Part shown: positions 45,637-54,956 of the stretch, piece after piece
Position numbering within the stretch: position 1 is the stretch's first letter
Layout: every line of letters starts with the position of its first letter
DNA from: Stenotrophomonas rhizophila
Lineage (GTDB): Bacteria > Pseudomonadota > Gammaproteobacteria > Xanthomonadales > Xanthomonadaceae
Direction: 5' to 3'
Assembly (NCBI RefSeq): GCF_003651185.1
Contig: NZ_RCDC01000004.1
Location: 1,288,659-1,352,658 of the forward strand
Length of the DNA: 64,000 nt
The notes under the pieces: generated by a model
The model's database searches: none
The model's input: only the letters and a program-made list of their open reading frames with translations
What the model was told of the DNA's origin: nothing
Program-made: the position numbers and the translations under genes

Positions 45637-48201
45637 ATGACCGACACCGCCCCTGCTCCCACCCCGGCCCGCGCCCCCTGGCGCCGCGCCGCGACCGTCG
45701 TCATCCCGCTGGTGATCCTGGCCTTGGCCCTGCGTGGGCTGGCCAACGAATTCGATGAGCATGGCTACCGCGCGATCCGCGAGGCGTTCCGGCATCTGGG
45801 CGCCGGCCAGATCGCGCTGACCGTGCTGCTTGGCCTGGCCAGCTATGCCTGCCTGATCGGTTTCGACGCGATCGGTCTGCGCCGCAGCGGCAAGCGCCTG
45901 CATCCGGCGCGGGTCGGCATCACCGCGTTCCTGGCGCATACGCTGGGGCAGACCTTGGGCTTTGCGGCCCTCACCGGCGGTGCCGTGCGCCTGCGTGGCT
46001 ATGGCCGTGCCGGGCTGAGCCTGGGCGAGATCGGCCAGGTAGTGTTGATGAGCACACTGGGCTTCGTATTCGGTGCGTGGCTGCTGCTGGCGTTGGCCTT
46101 CCTGCTTGAACCCGGCGCGGCGGCGCTGGCGCTGCCGATCCCGGTGCAGGCGGTGCGGGTCATTGGCGTTCTCGGCCTGCTGGCCTATGCCGGCACGGTG
46201 CTGCTGGTCGGGCGTGAAGGTCGCAGTTTCCAGATCCGCGGGCATGCCTTGTGGCTGCCCGACCGCCGCACGATGCTCGGTGTCACTGCGCTGAGCGTGG
46301 TCGAACTGGTGCTGGCCAGTGCGGCGTTCTATGTGCTGCTGCCGATGGATACGCCAACCGGCCTGCCCGGTTTCGTCGGGCTGTATCTGGTCGCGGTGCT
46401 GGCGGGCCTGATCTCCAGCGTGCCAGCCGGGCTGGGCGTGTTCGAGTGGAGCCTGCTCAAGCTGTTGCCGCAGGTGGCGCCCGCTGCGGTGCTGGCGGCG
46501 GCGCTGATCTACCGCGTGACCTATTACGTGCTGCCGCTGCTGCTGGCCACGGCACTGGCGGTTGCGCCGGCGCTGCGCCGCCCGCTGCGTGCCGGTGCTG
46601 GTGCGACCCGGGTCGGCTGGACCGCGCTGCGCCCGTGGCTGCCGCAGATCATCGCGCTGGCGGTGTTCAGCGTCGGCGCCGCACTGGTGATCGACGGCAC
46701 CCTGCCGACGCCGCGCCGGCACCTGATCTCCGCTTCGCTGCCGATCCTGGAAACCTCGCACCTGCTGGGCAGTCTGGCCGGTGTCGCGCTGCTGCTGATC
46801 GGCCAGGGCCTGCAGCGGCGCAGCCACGCCGCGTGGATGCTCGCGCTCGGCATCTGTGTGCTCTCGCCCTTGCCGATCTGGCTGCGCGGTGGGCAGGTGC
46901 TGATCGCGCTGTCGGCGCTGCTGGTGGCTGCCGCGCTGTGGGCCTCGCGCCGCGAGTTCTATCGCCAGGGCGCATTGCTGGACGAGGCCTGGTCATGGCC
47001 GTGGATCCGCAACCTCGGGCTGGTGCTGGTCGCGGTGATCTGGCTGCTGTTCTTCGTCTACAGCCACGTGGAATACCAGAACGAGCTGTGGTGGCAGTTC
47101 GCGCTGCAGGGCAACGCGCCACGCGCGCTGCGTGCCTTGTTGCTGGTAGCGATCGCGCTCACCATCTTCGGCCTGGCACGGTTGCTGCACAGCACGCGCA
47201 GCCCGTTGCCAGCCGCCGATGCCTCCACGCTGGACGCGCTCGCCCCGATCCTGGCAGCAACCGAAGACACCCAGGCGTGCCTGGTACTCACCGCGGACAA
47301 GGCGGTGCTGCGTGATGAGGCGCAGCGGGGCTTCGTGATGATGCAGCGCTACGGCGGCTCGTTGATTGCGATGGGCGATCCGGTCGGCCCGCCCGACGTG
47401 GTGCGTGCGCTGATCTGGCGCTTCCGTGAGGAAGCCGATCGGCTCGGCCTGCGCCCGGTGTTCTACCAGGTCGGTGAGGCGCACTGGCAGACCTATCTCG
47501 ACCTCGGCCTGACCCTGGTCAAGCTTGGCGAAGAGGCGATGGTGCCGCTGCAGGCGTTCACGCTGGAAGGCCGCGATCGCGCGGATCTGCGCCAAGCCTG
47601 GAACCGCGGCAAGCGCGGTGGCTTGAGCTTCCGGGTGGCGGCGCCCGAGGAAGTACCGGGATTGCTGCCGGCGTTGTCGGTGGTCTCCCAGCAGTGGCTG
47701 GATGACAAGGCCGGCGATGAGAAGGGCTTTTCGCTGGGCAGTTTCGATCCGGCCTACCTGTCACGCTTTCCGGTCGCGCTGGTCGAAGCCGAAGGCCGCA
47801 TCGTGGCCTTCGCCAATCTGTGGCAGGCACCGGCCGGCAATGAGCTGTCGGTCGACCTGATGCGGCATGTCGATGATGCGCCCAAGGGCACCATGGATTT
47901 CCTGTTCATCGAGCTGTTCCTGTGGGGCCGCGAGCAGGGTTTCCACCGGTTCTCGCTGGGCATGGCACCGCTGTCCGGGCTGGCCCAGCATCGCCTGGCC
48001 GGGCGCTGGAACCGCTTCGCCAACGTGGTCGCGCGGCATGGCGAACGCTTCTACGGCTTCAGCGGCCTGCGCCGTTTCAAGTCGAAGTTCGCCCCGGTCT
48101 GGCGCGCACGTTATCTGGCCGCGCCGGGCGGTGTGCACCTGCCCGCCGCCCTGCTTGATGCGACACGGCTGATCTCACTGGACCCGCGCCGGCACGATTG
48201 A
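45637..48201 (+). CDS. mprF: bifunctional lysylphosphatidylglycerol flippase/synthetase MprF
   Basis: A protein of about 854 residues. The N-terminal two thirds (about 20-530) has 12 to 14 transmembrane helices of the flippase type. It contains the GLGVFEWSLLKLLP and VLLMSTLGFVFGAWLLL-like helices and motif SSVPAGLGVFE. The C-terminal third is the DUF2156 synthase domain (DFLFIELFLWGREQGFHRFSLGMAPLSGL, and FKSKFAPVWRARYL). It transfers lysine or alanine from charged tRNA to phosphatidylglycerol and flips the lipid, which lowers membrane charge. It converges with acvB, whose product is thought to hydrolyse these lipids. Confidence 0.9.
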   Translation: MTDTAPAPTPARAPWRRAATVVIPLVILALALRGLANEFDEHGYRAIREAFRHLGAGQIALTVLLGLASYACLIGFDAIGLRRSGKRLHPARVGITAFLAHTLGQTLGFAALTGGAVRLRGYGRAGLSLGEIGQVVLMSTLGFVFGAWLLLALAFLLEPGAAALALPIPVQAVRVIGVLGLLAYAGTVLLVGREGRSFQIRGHALWLPDRRTMLGVTALSVVELVLASAAFYVLLPMDTPTGLPGFVGLYLVAVLAGLISSVPAGLGVFEWSLLKLLPQVAPAAVLAAALIYRVTYYVLPLLLATALAVAPALRRPLRAGAGATRVGWTALRPWLPQIIALAVFSVGAALVIDGTLPTPRRHLISASLPILETSHLLGSLAGVALLLIGQGLQRRSHAAWMLALGICVLSPLPIWLRGGQVLIALSALLVAAALWASRREFYRQGALLDEAWSWPWIRNLGLVLVAVIWLLFFVYSHVEYQNELWWQFALQGNAPRALRALLLVAIALTIFGLARLLHSTRSPLPAADASTLDALAPILAATEDTQACLVLTADKAVLRDEAQRGFVMMQRYGGSLIAMGDPVGPPDVVRALIWRFREEADRLGLRPVFYQVGEAHWQTYLDLGLTLVKLGEEAMVPLQAFTLEGRDRADLRQAWNRGKRGGLSFRVAAPEEVPGLLPALSVVSQQWLDDKAGDEKGFSLGSFDPAYLSRFPVALVEAEGRIVAFANLWQAPAGNELSVDLMRHVDDAPKGTMDFLFIELFLWGREQGFHRFSLGMAPLSGLAQHRLAGRWNRFANVVARHGERFYGFSGLRRFKSKFAPVWRARYLAAPGGVHLPAALLDATRLISLDPRRHD

Positions 48202-48228
48202 GTCTGTGCCGGCAGAGACCGCAGGCGC

Positions 48229-49572
48229 TCAGCGTGCCGGCAGATGCTGGACGATGGTATCGGCGAGGCGGTCGTAATCGCCCTTGAAGTGATGGTCGCC
48301 GGGGAGCTTGATGACCTGCGCATTGCCACCGGCCGGAAGCGACGGGCACAGCGCGTCGCCATCGTCTTCGCCGAAGACGCACAACGTTTTGCCGGCAGGC
48401 AGCTTGGCCACCTCCGGCGCGATCGGCAGGCCATCGCCACCGCCGCCGAGCCAGTTGCTGACATGGAACTCATAGTCGGCAGTCTTGCCCACCGAGAGCA
48501 GCGCGATCATCGAGACCGATTCCCGGGTAGCCGGTGACAGCTGATTGATTGCCGCCGGCAGCACATCGGCGCCCTGCGAGAAACCGACCAGCACCACGTT
48601 GCGGCGCTGCCACTGGCGGCTGTAGTGGGTGGCGATGCGCTCCAGATCGCGGGCGAAGCCCTCAGGCGTGCGTGCGGTCCAGAAGTAACGCAGCGAATCC
48701 ACCCCGACCACCGGCACCCCGGCCTCGCTCAGCGACGCGGCCACTTCCTTGTCCAGCCCGGCCCAGCCGCCATCGCCGGAGACGAAGATGGCGAAGGTGT
48801 CGCCCGGCTTGCTCGACGGCACATCGACCACCGGCAGGCCCTTGAGGTCATCCGGCGGCGGCGCCAGGCTGACGCCCTTCTGCGCGCCGATCACCTTGGC
48901 CGCGGCCAGCAGGCCGGGCAACGCGTCGCCCCGCGCGGTGCGCTCGAACTGGCGCCCCATGCCGACCTTGCGCACGAATGCGGCCGACTCGCCGGCCGGG
49001 CAATGCACATCGCCGGCAGCGTTCAACCACGGGAAATTCAGTTCCGCCGGCTGCAGGCGGCCGTGGCTGCTGCCGGCGCCGCAGACCTTGCGCTCGCGCA
49101 CGCCCGAGGGGCAGAAGCCGGTGGTAAGCAGTCCAGCGAATACCTGGGTATCGGCCTCGGCGGCCACCGCGTACGCCAGCGCCGCGCCCTCGCCATCGCC
49201 GCCGATCAGCGGCAGGTGGTAGCCCGGCACGTGCAGATAGGCCTGGAACCAGCGCGAGAAATTCTCCACATCGCCGGCACCGAAGGCGCAATCACCGCTC
49301 TTCTCGCGGGCCAGCACCTGGCGCAGATGCGCGACATCGACCTGGGCAACCAGCGCGCCTTCGGCACGCAGCGCATCGATACGCTGCTGGCTGTCGGGGT
49401 GGCCGGCAGTGCCGTCGAACCACACCACCACCCGCTGCGGGTGACCGTCCGGGAGGTACACCGGCACGTTCTCGAAACGACCGTGACTGAGCGGCGGCGG
49501 CGCGGCCAGCGCCTGTCCGGACATCCCCGCCAGCACCACACCCAGCATCATCCCCCAACCGGCTCGCCGCAT
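48229..49572 (-). CDS. AcvB/VirJ family lipid hydrolase
   Basis: An exported alpha/beta-hydrolase-like protein of about 447 residues (signal peptide MRRAGWGMMLGVVLAGMSGQALA). The second half has the serine hydrolase core: a GFSQGAD nucleophile elbow, FVSGDGGWAG and a late acid and His region GDHHFKGDYDRLA. The N-terminal half is the VirJ extension with Cys pairs. AcvB of Agrobacterium hydrolyses lysylphosphatidylglycerol. Its gene is convergent with mprF (27 bp apart), which fits the same pathway. The start is placed at 49572; an ATG at 49587 is possible. Confidence 0.85.
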   Translation of the reverse strand: MRRAGWGMMLGVVLAGMSGQALAAPPPLSHGRFENVPVYLPDGHPQRVVVWFDGTAGHPDSQQRIDALRAEGALVAQVDVAHLRQVLAREKSGDCAFGAGDVENFSRWFQAYLHVPGYHLPLIGGDGEGAALAYAVAAEADTQVFAGLLTTGFCPSGVRERKVCGAGSSHGRLQPAELNFPWLNAAGDVHCPAGESAAFVRKVGMGRQFERTARGDALPGLLAAAKVIGAQKGVSLAPPPDDLKGLPVVDVPSSKPGDTFAIFVSGDGGWAGLDKEVAASLSEAGVPVVGVDSLRYFWTARTPEGFARDLERIATHYSRQWQRRNVVLVGFSQGADVLPAAINQLSPATRESVSMIALLSVGKTADYEFHVSNWLGGGGDGLPIAPEVAKLPAGKTLCVFGEDDGDALCPSLPAGGNAQVIKLPGDHHFKGDYDRLADTIVQHLPAR

Positions 49573-49650
49573 CGTCGCGCATCCCATGACTAGTGTGCCA
49601 ACGATACGCCCCTGCTCCGCCAAGGGCATGTACAGACCGTGGCCGGACGC

Positions 49651-50298
49651 TCAGCGCGCGTCGCGACGCGCCTGCCGCCACAGCTGCCAGGCCACCGAGA
49701 CCAGCCACACCAGCACCACGGCGATCACCAGCTTCTGCCCGGCGCCGCGCGGCGGGCCGCGCCACAGCACGTGCAGCCACAGCAGCACGAAGCACAGCCA
49801 GGCCCACCACCAGACCGGCCCGGCCCAGCCGCGCCAGCGCGGATCGGCACGTAGATACCAGCTCTGCAGCAGCATCGCCACACTCACGCACAGGAACGCG
49901 GTATTGGCCGACAGCCCGTGCACCAGCGGTGCCAGCAGCGGCGCGCGCTCGGGCAGCCAGCTGTCGCCGATCGCCACGCCCATCAGGCCCAGCGCGGCTA
50001 CCCAGAACAGCAGGGGGGCCGCTGCACTGCGTCGCGGCGAGCGACTGTTGGCATGCAGGGAGACGGCCAGCAGCATGATCGCCAGCGCCAGCAGGCAGTA
50101 AGCGGTGCGCAATGCCAGCCCCCACGGGCCATGCAGGTACAGGCTCAGGGTGGCCTGCACCCAGTCCAGGTCATCGCGTGCCCATTGCGTCCACAGCGCG
50201 GTAGCGATGAACAGCCCCAGCGCCATCAGCGTGGTCAGGGCGGCACGTCCGTGATGCTGCGCGGGCCAGCGGGAAGGGCATGGCAGGGGACGCGACAT
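49651..50298 (-). CDS. DUF998-like membrane protein
   Basis: A protein of 215 residues with six hydrophobic helices and a DUF998-like layout (LVHGLSANTAFLCVSVAMLLQSW, and LFWVAALGLMGVAIGDSW). AGGAG lies 7 nt before the ATG. It lies 78 bp before acvB and just after the small Oxidoreductase-like gene, probably in one transcript. Function is unknown; a sister gene is at 29073-29717. Confidence 0.65.
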   Translation of the reverse strand: MSRPLPCPSRWPAQHHGRAALTTLMALGLFIATALWTQWARDDLDWVQATLSLYLHGPWGLALRTAYCLLALAIMLLAVSLHANSRSPRRSAAAPLLFWVAALGLMGVAIGDSWLPERAPLLAPLVHGLSANTAFLCVSVAMLLQSWYLRADPRWRGWAGPVWWWAWLCFVLLWLHVLWRGPPRGAGQKLVIAVVLVWLVSVAWQLWRQARRDAR

Positions 50299-50313
50299 CT
50301 CCAGCTCCTGGGG

Positions 50314-50493
50314 TCAGTCGGTGGACTCGGGGTGACGCTCCTTCCAGGCGGCCAGCGCGGCGCGATAGCGCTGCAGCTCATCGCTGTACAGATCCAGCAC
50401 GCACAGCGGGCAGCCGCTGCCGCAGCACTCGTTGGGGCCGGGCTCTTCCGGCGGCTGCGGACGCGGATCGGGATCTGGAACGGACACGGACAT
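50314..50493 (-). CDS. Oxidoreductase-like domain small protein
   Basis: A 59-residue protein with the core PNECCGSGCPLCVLDLYSDEL, the Cys-rich Oxidoreductase-like N-terminal domain (PF09791 type) seen in many small bacterial proteins. Four Cys could bind metal or form a redox pair. A long Pro/Asp-rich N-terminus precedes it. The Met at 50493 is used; there is no strong ribosome binding site. It lies 15 bp before the DUF998-like gene. Confidence 0.75.
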   Translation of the reverse strand: MSVSVPDPDPRPQPPEEPGPNECCGSGCPLCVLDLYSDELQRYRAALAAWKERHPESTD

Positions 50494-50540
50494 GGCCACA
50501 CACGTAGGGAAAACAGCGCGCACAGTGTAGCGGGCGTGGT

Positions 50541-51146
50541 TCAGCGCTCAACCCGCCGGCGCAGATTGTCGCGCGCGGCCGCATCCAGCCGCTGGTGGAA
50601 GAAGTCGCTCAGGAAGATCCGCGGTTGCGCCAGCACCTGCTTGAGAAAGCGCCGGCGGTTGAGCCGGAACAGGAAGCCCGGCACGTGCCCGGCGTACTCC
50701 TCGGCGATGCCGCGGTCGTACGCATCGAACACCGCCGCCGGCGCCCCCAGAATGGCCATGTCGCAATCCAGGAACAGCGCCGCCTCCGGGTCGACGTCGC
50801 CAGGCGCGAGCTTGCTGTGGCGGGCGGTCAGTTCGATCAGCTCGACCACCCGCGTCGCATCGATCCCGGCCTCCGGCAGCCACCGTGCGATGGCCTGGCG
50901 TGCCATGTCGGCCGAGCGCGCTTCGTTGTCGCCCCGGCCCGCGTCGTAGATGGCGTCGTGATAGAGCGCGGCCAGGTGCACCTCACGCGGCCTGACCCAG
51001 CCCGGACCGGCCTCGGCAACCGTGCGGCAGTGCTGCAGGACGGCCTGGACGTGCGACCAGTTGTGATACGCCCGCGGCGGCAGGGCGTAGGCGGTTTCCA
51101 GCGCGGCAAGCTGCCCGGCGGGCAGCGGAATCGGTTCGACGTGCAT
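50541..51146 (-). CDS. HD-domain phosphohydrolase (COG4339-like)
   Basis: A protein of 201 residues with the metal-binding HD pattern: YHNWSHVQAVLQHC (first His), LAALYHDAIYDAGRGDNE (His-Asp) and later Asp residues in LFLDCDMAILG. This short HD type is common in proteobacteria, with no proven substrate. The C-terminus is basic (RRFLKQ, RRRVER). It is the first gene of the minus-strand series HD, Oxidoreductase-like, DUF998 and acvB. Confidence 0.82.
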   Translation of the reverse strand: MHVEPIPLPAGQLAALETAYALPPRAYHNWSHVQAVLQHCRTVAEAGPGWVRPREVHLAALYHDAIYDAGRGDNEARSADMARQAIARWLPEAGIDATRVVELIELTARHSKLAPGDVDPEAALFLDCDMAILGAPAAVFDAYDRGIAEEYAGHVPGFLFRLNRRRFLKQVLAQPRIFLSDFFHQRLDAAARDNLRRRVER

Positions 51147-51375
51147 GCACGCATGATTGGCCGTCGCAGCGACGCTGGCAAGCCGGGCGGTGCTTTTTTG
51201 ACCACCTTCACAGAACCGTTGCCGCGCAGTGGGTGCGTCCGGTTATCCACATGTTTGTCGACCGCTGATCCACATCCCCTGTGGATGGCGCGATCGGCCG
51301 ATGAACGGCATGCCGGCGCCCGACGACGCGCCTAGACTGGCGTGGACGGACCCAACGCCTCGCGAGGTGACGGCG

Positions 51376-52512
51376 ATGACCGCATGCAGACTCTTCCTGA
51401 TCGCGTGGATGGCCGTGGCCGCTACGCCGGTCTGGGCGGCCGACACGGCGCCGCCGGCCGCAGCTGAGCCAAGCGCCACCGCACTGCCCACGCCGGCGCA
51501 GATCCTTGAGGTGCCCGCCCCGCTGCTCGCCCTGCTGCACGAACGGGTCATCGATCCGGGCTACGCGCGCGAGCGCCGCCTGCAGCGGCTGGTCGAGATG
51601 ATCTTCGACGAACACGGGCTGCACCTGGCCTACGACCCCGACGCGACCCATACGATCGGTGAAACGTGGCAGACGCGGCGCGCCAACTGCCTCTCGTTCA
51701 CCCTGCTGTTCGTCACCCTTGCCAACCTCGCCGGCATCGATGCGCATGTCCAGGAAGTGGCGCAGGTGGTGAGCTGGTACCAGGCCTCCGGGGTGATCTA
51801 CAGCGTGGGCCACGTCAACGCGGGCATCGTGCTGGACGGGCGCAGCGGCACGGTCGATCTGGACCACAGCGTGCTGTATGACCGCCTCGGCCCGCAGCGC
51901 ATCAACCGGCAACGCACGCTGGCGCATTTCTACAACAACCGCGGGGCCGACCGCATGGCCGCCGGCGATACCGGGGGCGCGCGCGCCTACTTCCGCGCCG
52001 CGCTGGGCATGGCGCCGGACTTCGTGGCCGCCTGGAACAACCTGGGCGTTCTGGATGCGCGCATGGGCAAGCTGGACCAGGCCCGCAGGGACTATGGAAC
52101 CGCCCTGCGCCTGCAACCGCGGCATGGCGCCAGCCTGAGCAATGCCAGCGCGCTGTACCGGCGCACGGGCGACACCCGGCAGGCCGGCCTGCTGGCCAGC
52201 CGGCTGGCGCGCGTACAGCGCGACGATCCCTTCGCCCAGTACATGTTCGGCGCCCAGGCCGAGCAGCGCCGGGACTACGCCGCGGCGGTGCGTTTCTACC
52301 GCCGGGCCGTCCGCCTCTACGAGACCGCCCATCCCTTCCACTTCGCGCTGGCCCGGAGCTACTTCCTGGCCGGCGATGCGCGCCGGGCCTCGATCGAAAT
52401 GCAGCGCGCACGGGATCTGGCCGGCGAAAACGGCGACGCCCTCAGATCCCGCTACCAGGCCAAGCTGGACAGCCTGCAGCGCTGGCGCCAGCGCGGCACC
52501 AACGCCAACTGA
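51376..52512 (+). CDS. exported transglutaminase-like/TPR protein
   Basis: A protein of 378 residues with a signal peptide (MTACRLFLIAWMAVAATPVWA). GAGGTG lies 8 nt before the ATG at 51376. The first half has a transglutaminase-like pattern (ETWQTRRANCLSFTLLFVTLANLAGIDAHVQEV, with a candidate Cys, and GHVNAGIVLDGRSGTVDLD with His and Asp). The second half has TPR repeats (AWNNLGVLDARMGKLDQARRDY, and FHFALARSYFLAGDARRASIE). Such proteins may process or assemble envelope components. It is convergent with the YjdM-like gene (6-bp gap). Confidence 0.8.
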   Translation: MTACRLFLIAWMAVAATPVWAADTAPPAAAEPSATALPTPAQILEVPAPLLALLHERVIDPGYARERRLQRLVEMIFDEHGLHLAYDPDATHTIGETWQTRRANCLSFTLLFVTLANLAGIDAHVQEVAQVVSWYQASGVIYSVGHVNAGIVLDGRSGTVDLDHSVLYDRLGPQRINRQRTLAHFYNNRGADRMAAGDTGGARAYFRAALGMAPDFVAAWNNLGVLDARMGKLDQARRDYGTALRLQPRHGASLSNASALYRRTGDTRQAGLLASRLARVQRDDPFAQYMFGAQAEQRRDYAAAVRFYRRAVRLYETAHPFHFALARSYFLAGDARRASIEMQRARDLAGENGDALRSRYQAKLDSLQRWRQRGTNAN

Positions 52513-52518
52513 GCCGGC

Positions 52519-52854
52519 TCAGGCCTTCTTGAGGAAGCAGGTCTTCAGGACCAGGCCCTTGATCTTTTCCGAGTTGCCTTCGATGTGCTCGGCATCGTCC
52601 TCGACCAGGCGGATATTGCGGATCACGGTGCCCTGCTTGAGCGGGATCGAGGAGCCCTTCACCTTCAGGTCCTTGATCACGGTCACGGTGTCGCCGGCGG
52701 CCAGCACGTTGCCGTTGCTGTCGCGTACCACCAGGGCCTCGCCGCCACCGTCACCGGCCGCCCACTCGTGGCCGCAATCCGCGCAGATGAAAAGCGCGCC
52801 ATCGGCATAGGTGTTTTCCAGGGTGCACTGCGGGCAGGCGGGAATGGCGGACAT
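52519..52854 (-). CDS. yjdM: zinc ribbon protein YjdM/PhnA family
   Basis: A protein of 111 residues with an N-terminal zinc ribbon CPQC ... CADCG (MSAIPACPQCTLENTYADG) and a C-terminal SH3-like barrel: ALVVRDSNGNVLAAGDTVTVIKDLKVKGSS and GTVIRNIRLVEDDAEHIEGN. This is the YjdM (PhnA) family, found in phosphonate or stress contexts but without a proven enzymatic role. It lies convergent with the TPR gene. Confidence 0.93.
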   Translation of the reverse strand: MSAIPACPQCTLENTYADGALFICADCGHEWAAGDGGGEALVVRDSNGNVLAAGDTVTVIKDLKVKGSSIPLKQGTVIRNIRLVEDDAEHIEGNSEKIKGLVLKTCFLKKA

Positions 52855-52972
52855 CGACAGCTCTTCGGTTACGAAACGGCCGTTAGTGTAACCGCCCGTT
52901 ACCTGCTGCCCTTGCGTCGGCGGTCCCGTTGCCGCAAAGTGCGCGCCCCCTGACCACCGGCCCGGCCCCCGC

Positions 52973-54328
52973 ATGAAACTCGGCATCGACTTTGGCACCA
53001 GCAACTCCGCCGCCGCCGTGGTGATCGACGGCAAGGTCGTGCCGATCCAGTTCGGCCAGGCCGAACAGTTCCGCACCACGGTGTATTTCCCCGAGGTGAT
53101 GCGCGACCCGAACGACTTCGAACTGACCCCGGCGCTGGAACACGATCTGGCCCGGCTGGTCGACGCGGCCGCGCGCGATGCCCGCGCCGCCGGCCAGGAG
53201 CGTACCCCCGATGCACTGCGCCGCGAGGCCCTGCGCGTGGTGCGCCGGCAGTGGATGGAAGAGCAGATGCGCGCCCCGCTCAGCTCCACCACCCTGCTGC
53301 AGAACGCGGTCTACGGCGATGACGCGCTGGAGGCCTACTTCGAAGAGAACGAAGGCAACCTGGTGCAGAGCCCCAAGTCGATGCTCGGCTACAACCTGCA
53401 CCCGCGTGCGCGCCAGACCATCGCCGGCATCGCCACGCACATCCTCGAGCACATCCGCCTGACCGCCTCGCGCCAGCTGGACACGCCGATCCGCACCGCC
53501 ACGCTGGGCCGCCCGGTCCAGTTCCGCAGCTCGATCGGCGAGGCCGGCAACGCGCAGGCGCTGGAGATCCTGCACGGTGCGGCGATCGCAGCCGGCTTCG
53601 ACAGCATCGATTTCCTCGAAGAGCCGGCGGCCGCCGCGATGCATTACCACGCCGAGAGCCCGCAGGAGCATGACGCGGTGGTGGTGGATATCGGCGGTGG
53701 TACCACCGATGTCGCCCATGCGCGCGTGGGCGGCGGCCAGGCCCCGACCATCCACCGCGCCTGGGGTATCGCCCGTGGCGGTACCGATATCGATCTGGCG
53801 CTGAGTCTGGGCGGCTACATGCCGTTGTTCGGCCGCGGCATCACCCGCGTGCCGGCGCACCACTATGTAGAAGCGGCGATGGTGCAGGACATGACCCGCC
53901 AGCGTGATTTCCGCCAGCACACCTACCGTGATGTGGACGCGCCGTTCGGCCCGCGCCTGACCGCCCTGCAGGACACCGGCAATACCGCGCGCCTGTATCG
54001 TGAAGTCGAGCGCTGCAAGATCGCCCTCAGCAGCGTGGCCAGCCACGACAGCGCGCTGGACTTCATCGAGCGCGGCCTGCAGATGCAGATCGATGCCTCG
54101 CGGCTGGAGACCGCCGCCGGCGGGTATCTGGGCGAGCTGACCGCCCTGCTGGAGCAGGTGCGCAGCGACATCGGCCACGACCCGGCAGCGGTGTTCCTGA
54201 CCGGCGGCATGTCGCGCGCCGGCTACCTGCAGCAGGCCGTGGCCAACGCGTTCCCGGGCTCGACCCTGGTTCGCGGAAATCCGTCCTTCGGTGTGGTGCA
54301 CGGGCTGGCATTGGCCGCCGCCAACTGA
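52973..54328 (+). CDS. yegD: Hsp70-like protein YegD
   Basis: A protein of 451 residues from the actin/Hsp70 ATPase superfamily. The phosphate-1 motif DFGTSNSAAAV (6-16) and phosphate-2 motif VVDIGGGTTDVA are present, and FLTGGMSRAGYLQQAV is the adenosine motif. It lacks a canonical substrate-binding domain, as in E. coli YegD. It may be a chaperone-like protein; function is not settled. It starts 118 bp after the divergent YjdM gene. Confidence 0.9.
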   Translation: MKLGIDFGTSNSAAAVVIDGKVVPIQFGQAEQFRTTVYFPEVMRDPNDFELTPALEHDLARLVDAAARDARAAGQERTPDALRREALRVVRRQWMEEQMRAPLSSTTLLQNAVYGDDALEAYFEENEGNLVQSPKSMLGYNLHPRARQTIAGIATHILEHIRLTASRQLDTPIRTATLGRPVQFRSSIGEAGNAQALEILHGAAIAAGFDSIDFLEEPAAAAMHYHAESPQEHDAVVVDIGGGTTDVAHARVGGGQAPTIHRAWGIARGGTDIDLALSLGGYMPLFGRGITRVPAHHYVEAAMVQDMTRQRDFRQHTYRDVDAPFGPRLTALQDTGNTARLYREVERCKIALSSVASHDSALDFIERGLQMQIDASRLETAAGGYLGELTALLEQVRSDIGHDPAAVFLTGGMSRAGYLQQAVANAFPGSTLVRGNPSFGVVHGLALAAAN

Positions 54329-54400
54329 TCCACCGGCAGCGCCAGGCCTTGCCCCGCAAGGCCTGAAGAGGCGTGAACGGCCTTATTAACAAAACGTTAC

Positions 54401-54425
54401 GCCGAAAGCGCTATCATCTTTCGGC
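54401..54425 (+). terminator. hairpin downstream of yegD
   Basis: GCCGAAAG pairs with CTTTCGGC around a 9-nt loop, about 70 bp after the yegD stop. It could be a weak terminator or a regulatory stem in the leader of the YkgJ-like gene. Confidence 0.4.
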
Positions 54426-54597
54426 TTCAAAGCGCAATGCGCTTGACGCAACAAGCACCATCTTCCGGGCCTCCCAGGCCACCGTCCTCTTCGATGCTGC
54501 CACCGTCCGGACCTGTCCGCGGTGCCGGGATCGCTCATCGCTGTGATCCGGCTCGTTCACAGCCTGCTGCACCCCGAGCCGCCAAGAGACACTCAGA

Positions 54598-54945
54598 TTG
54601 GGCGAACGCCTGGCTGCACTTCTTACATCGTCCGAGCCCGACCCCATCGATTGCCGTCGTTGCGACGCGGTGTGCTGTCGGCTCACCGTCACCGTCATGC
54701 CTGACGACAACGTGCCCGGTTACCTGCTGGACACCGATGCGCGTGGCGGCACGGTGATGGCACGCAACGAAGAAGGCTGGTGCGCTGCGATCGACCCGTA
54801 TCACCTGCGCTGCACGATCTACTCGCAGCGACCCGCGATCTGCCGTCAGTTCGACATGGGCGGCGATGATTGCCGCCTCGTGCGGCAGGACTACCGTCGA
54901 CAACAGCAGGATCTGTCGACGTTTTCTTCCACGCTTCATCCATAG
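54598..54945 (+). CDS. YkgJ family cysteine-cluster protein
   Basis: A protein of 115 residues with a Cys-rich pattern: DCRRCDAVCC near the start, then WCAAIDPYHLRCTIYSQRPAICRQFD. This is the YkgJ family of zinc- or iron-binding proteins of unknown role. The TTG at 54598 is a guess for the start since no ATG or strong ribosome binding site precedes the first Cys block; another start upstream cannot be excluded. It is followed by a small basic gene with a 12-bp gap. Confidence 0.8.
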   Translation: MGERLAALLTSSEPDPIDCRRCDAVCCRLTVTVMPDDNVPGYLLDTDARGGTVMARNEEGWCAAIDPYHLRCTIYSQRPAICRQFDMGGDDCRLVRQDYRRQQQDLSTFSSTLHP

Positions 54946-54956
54946 CAGGAGCATCC

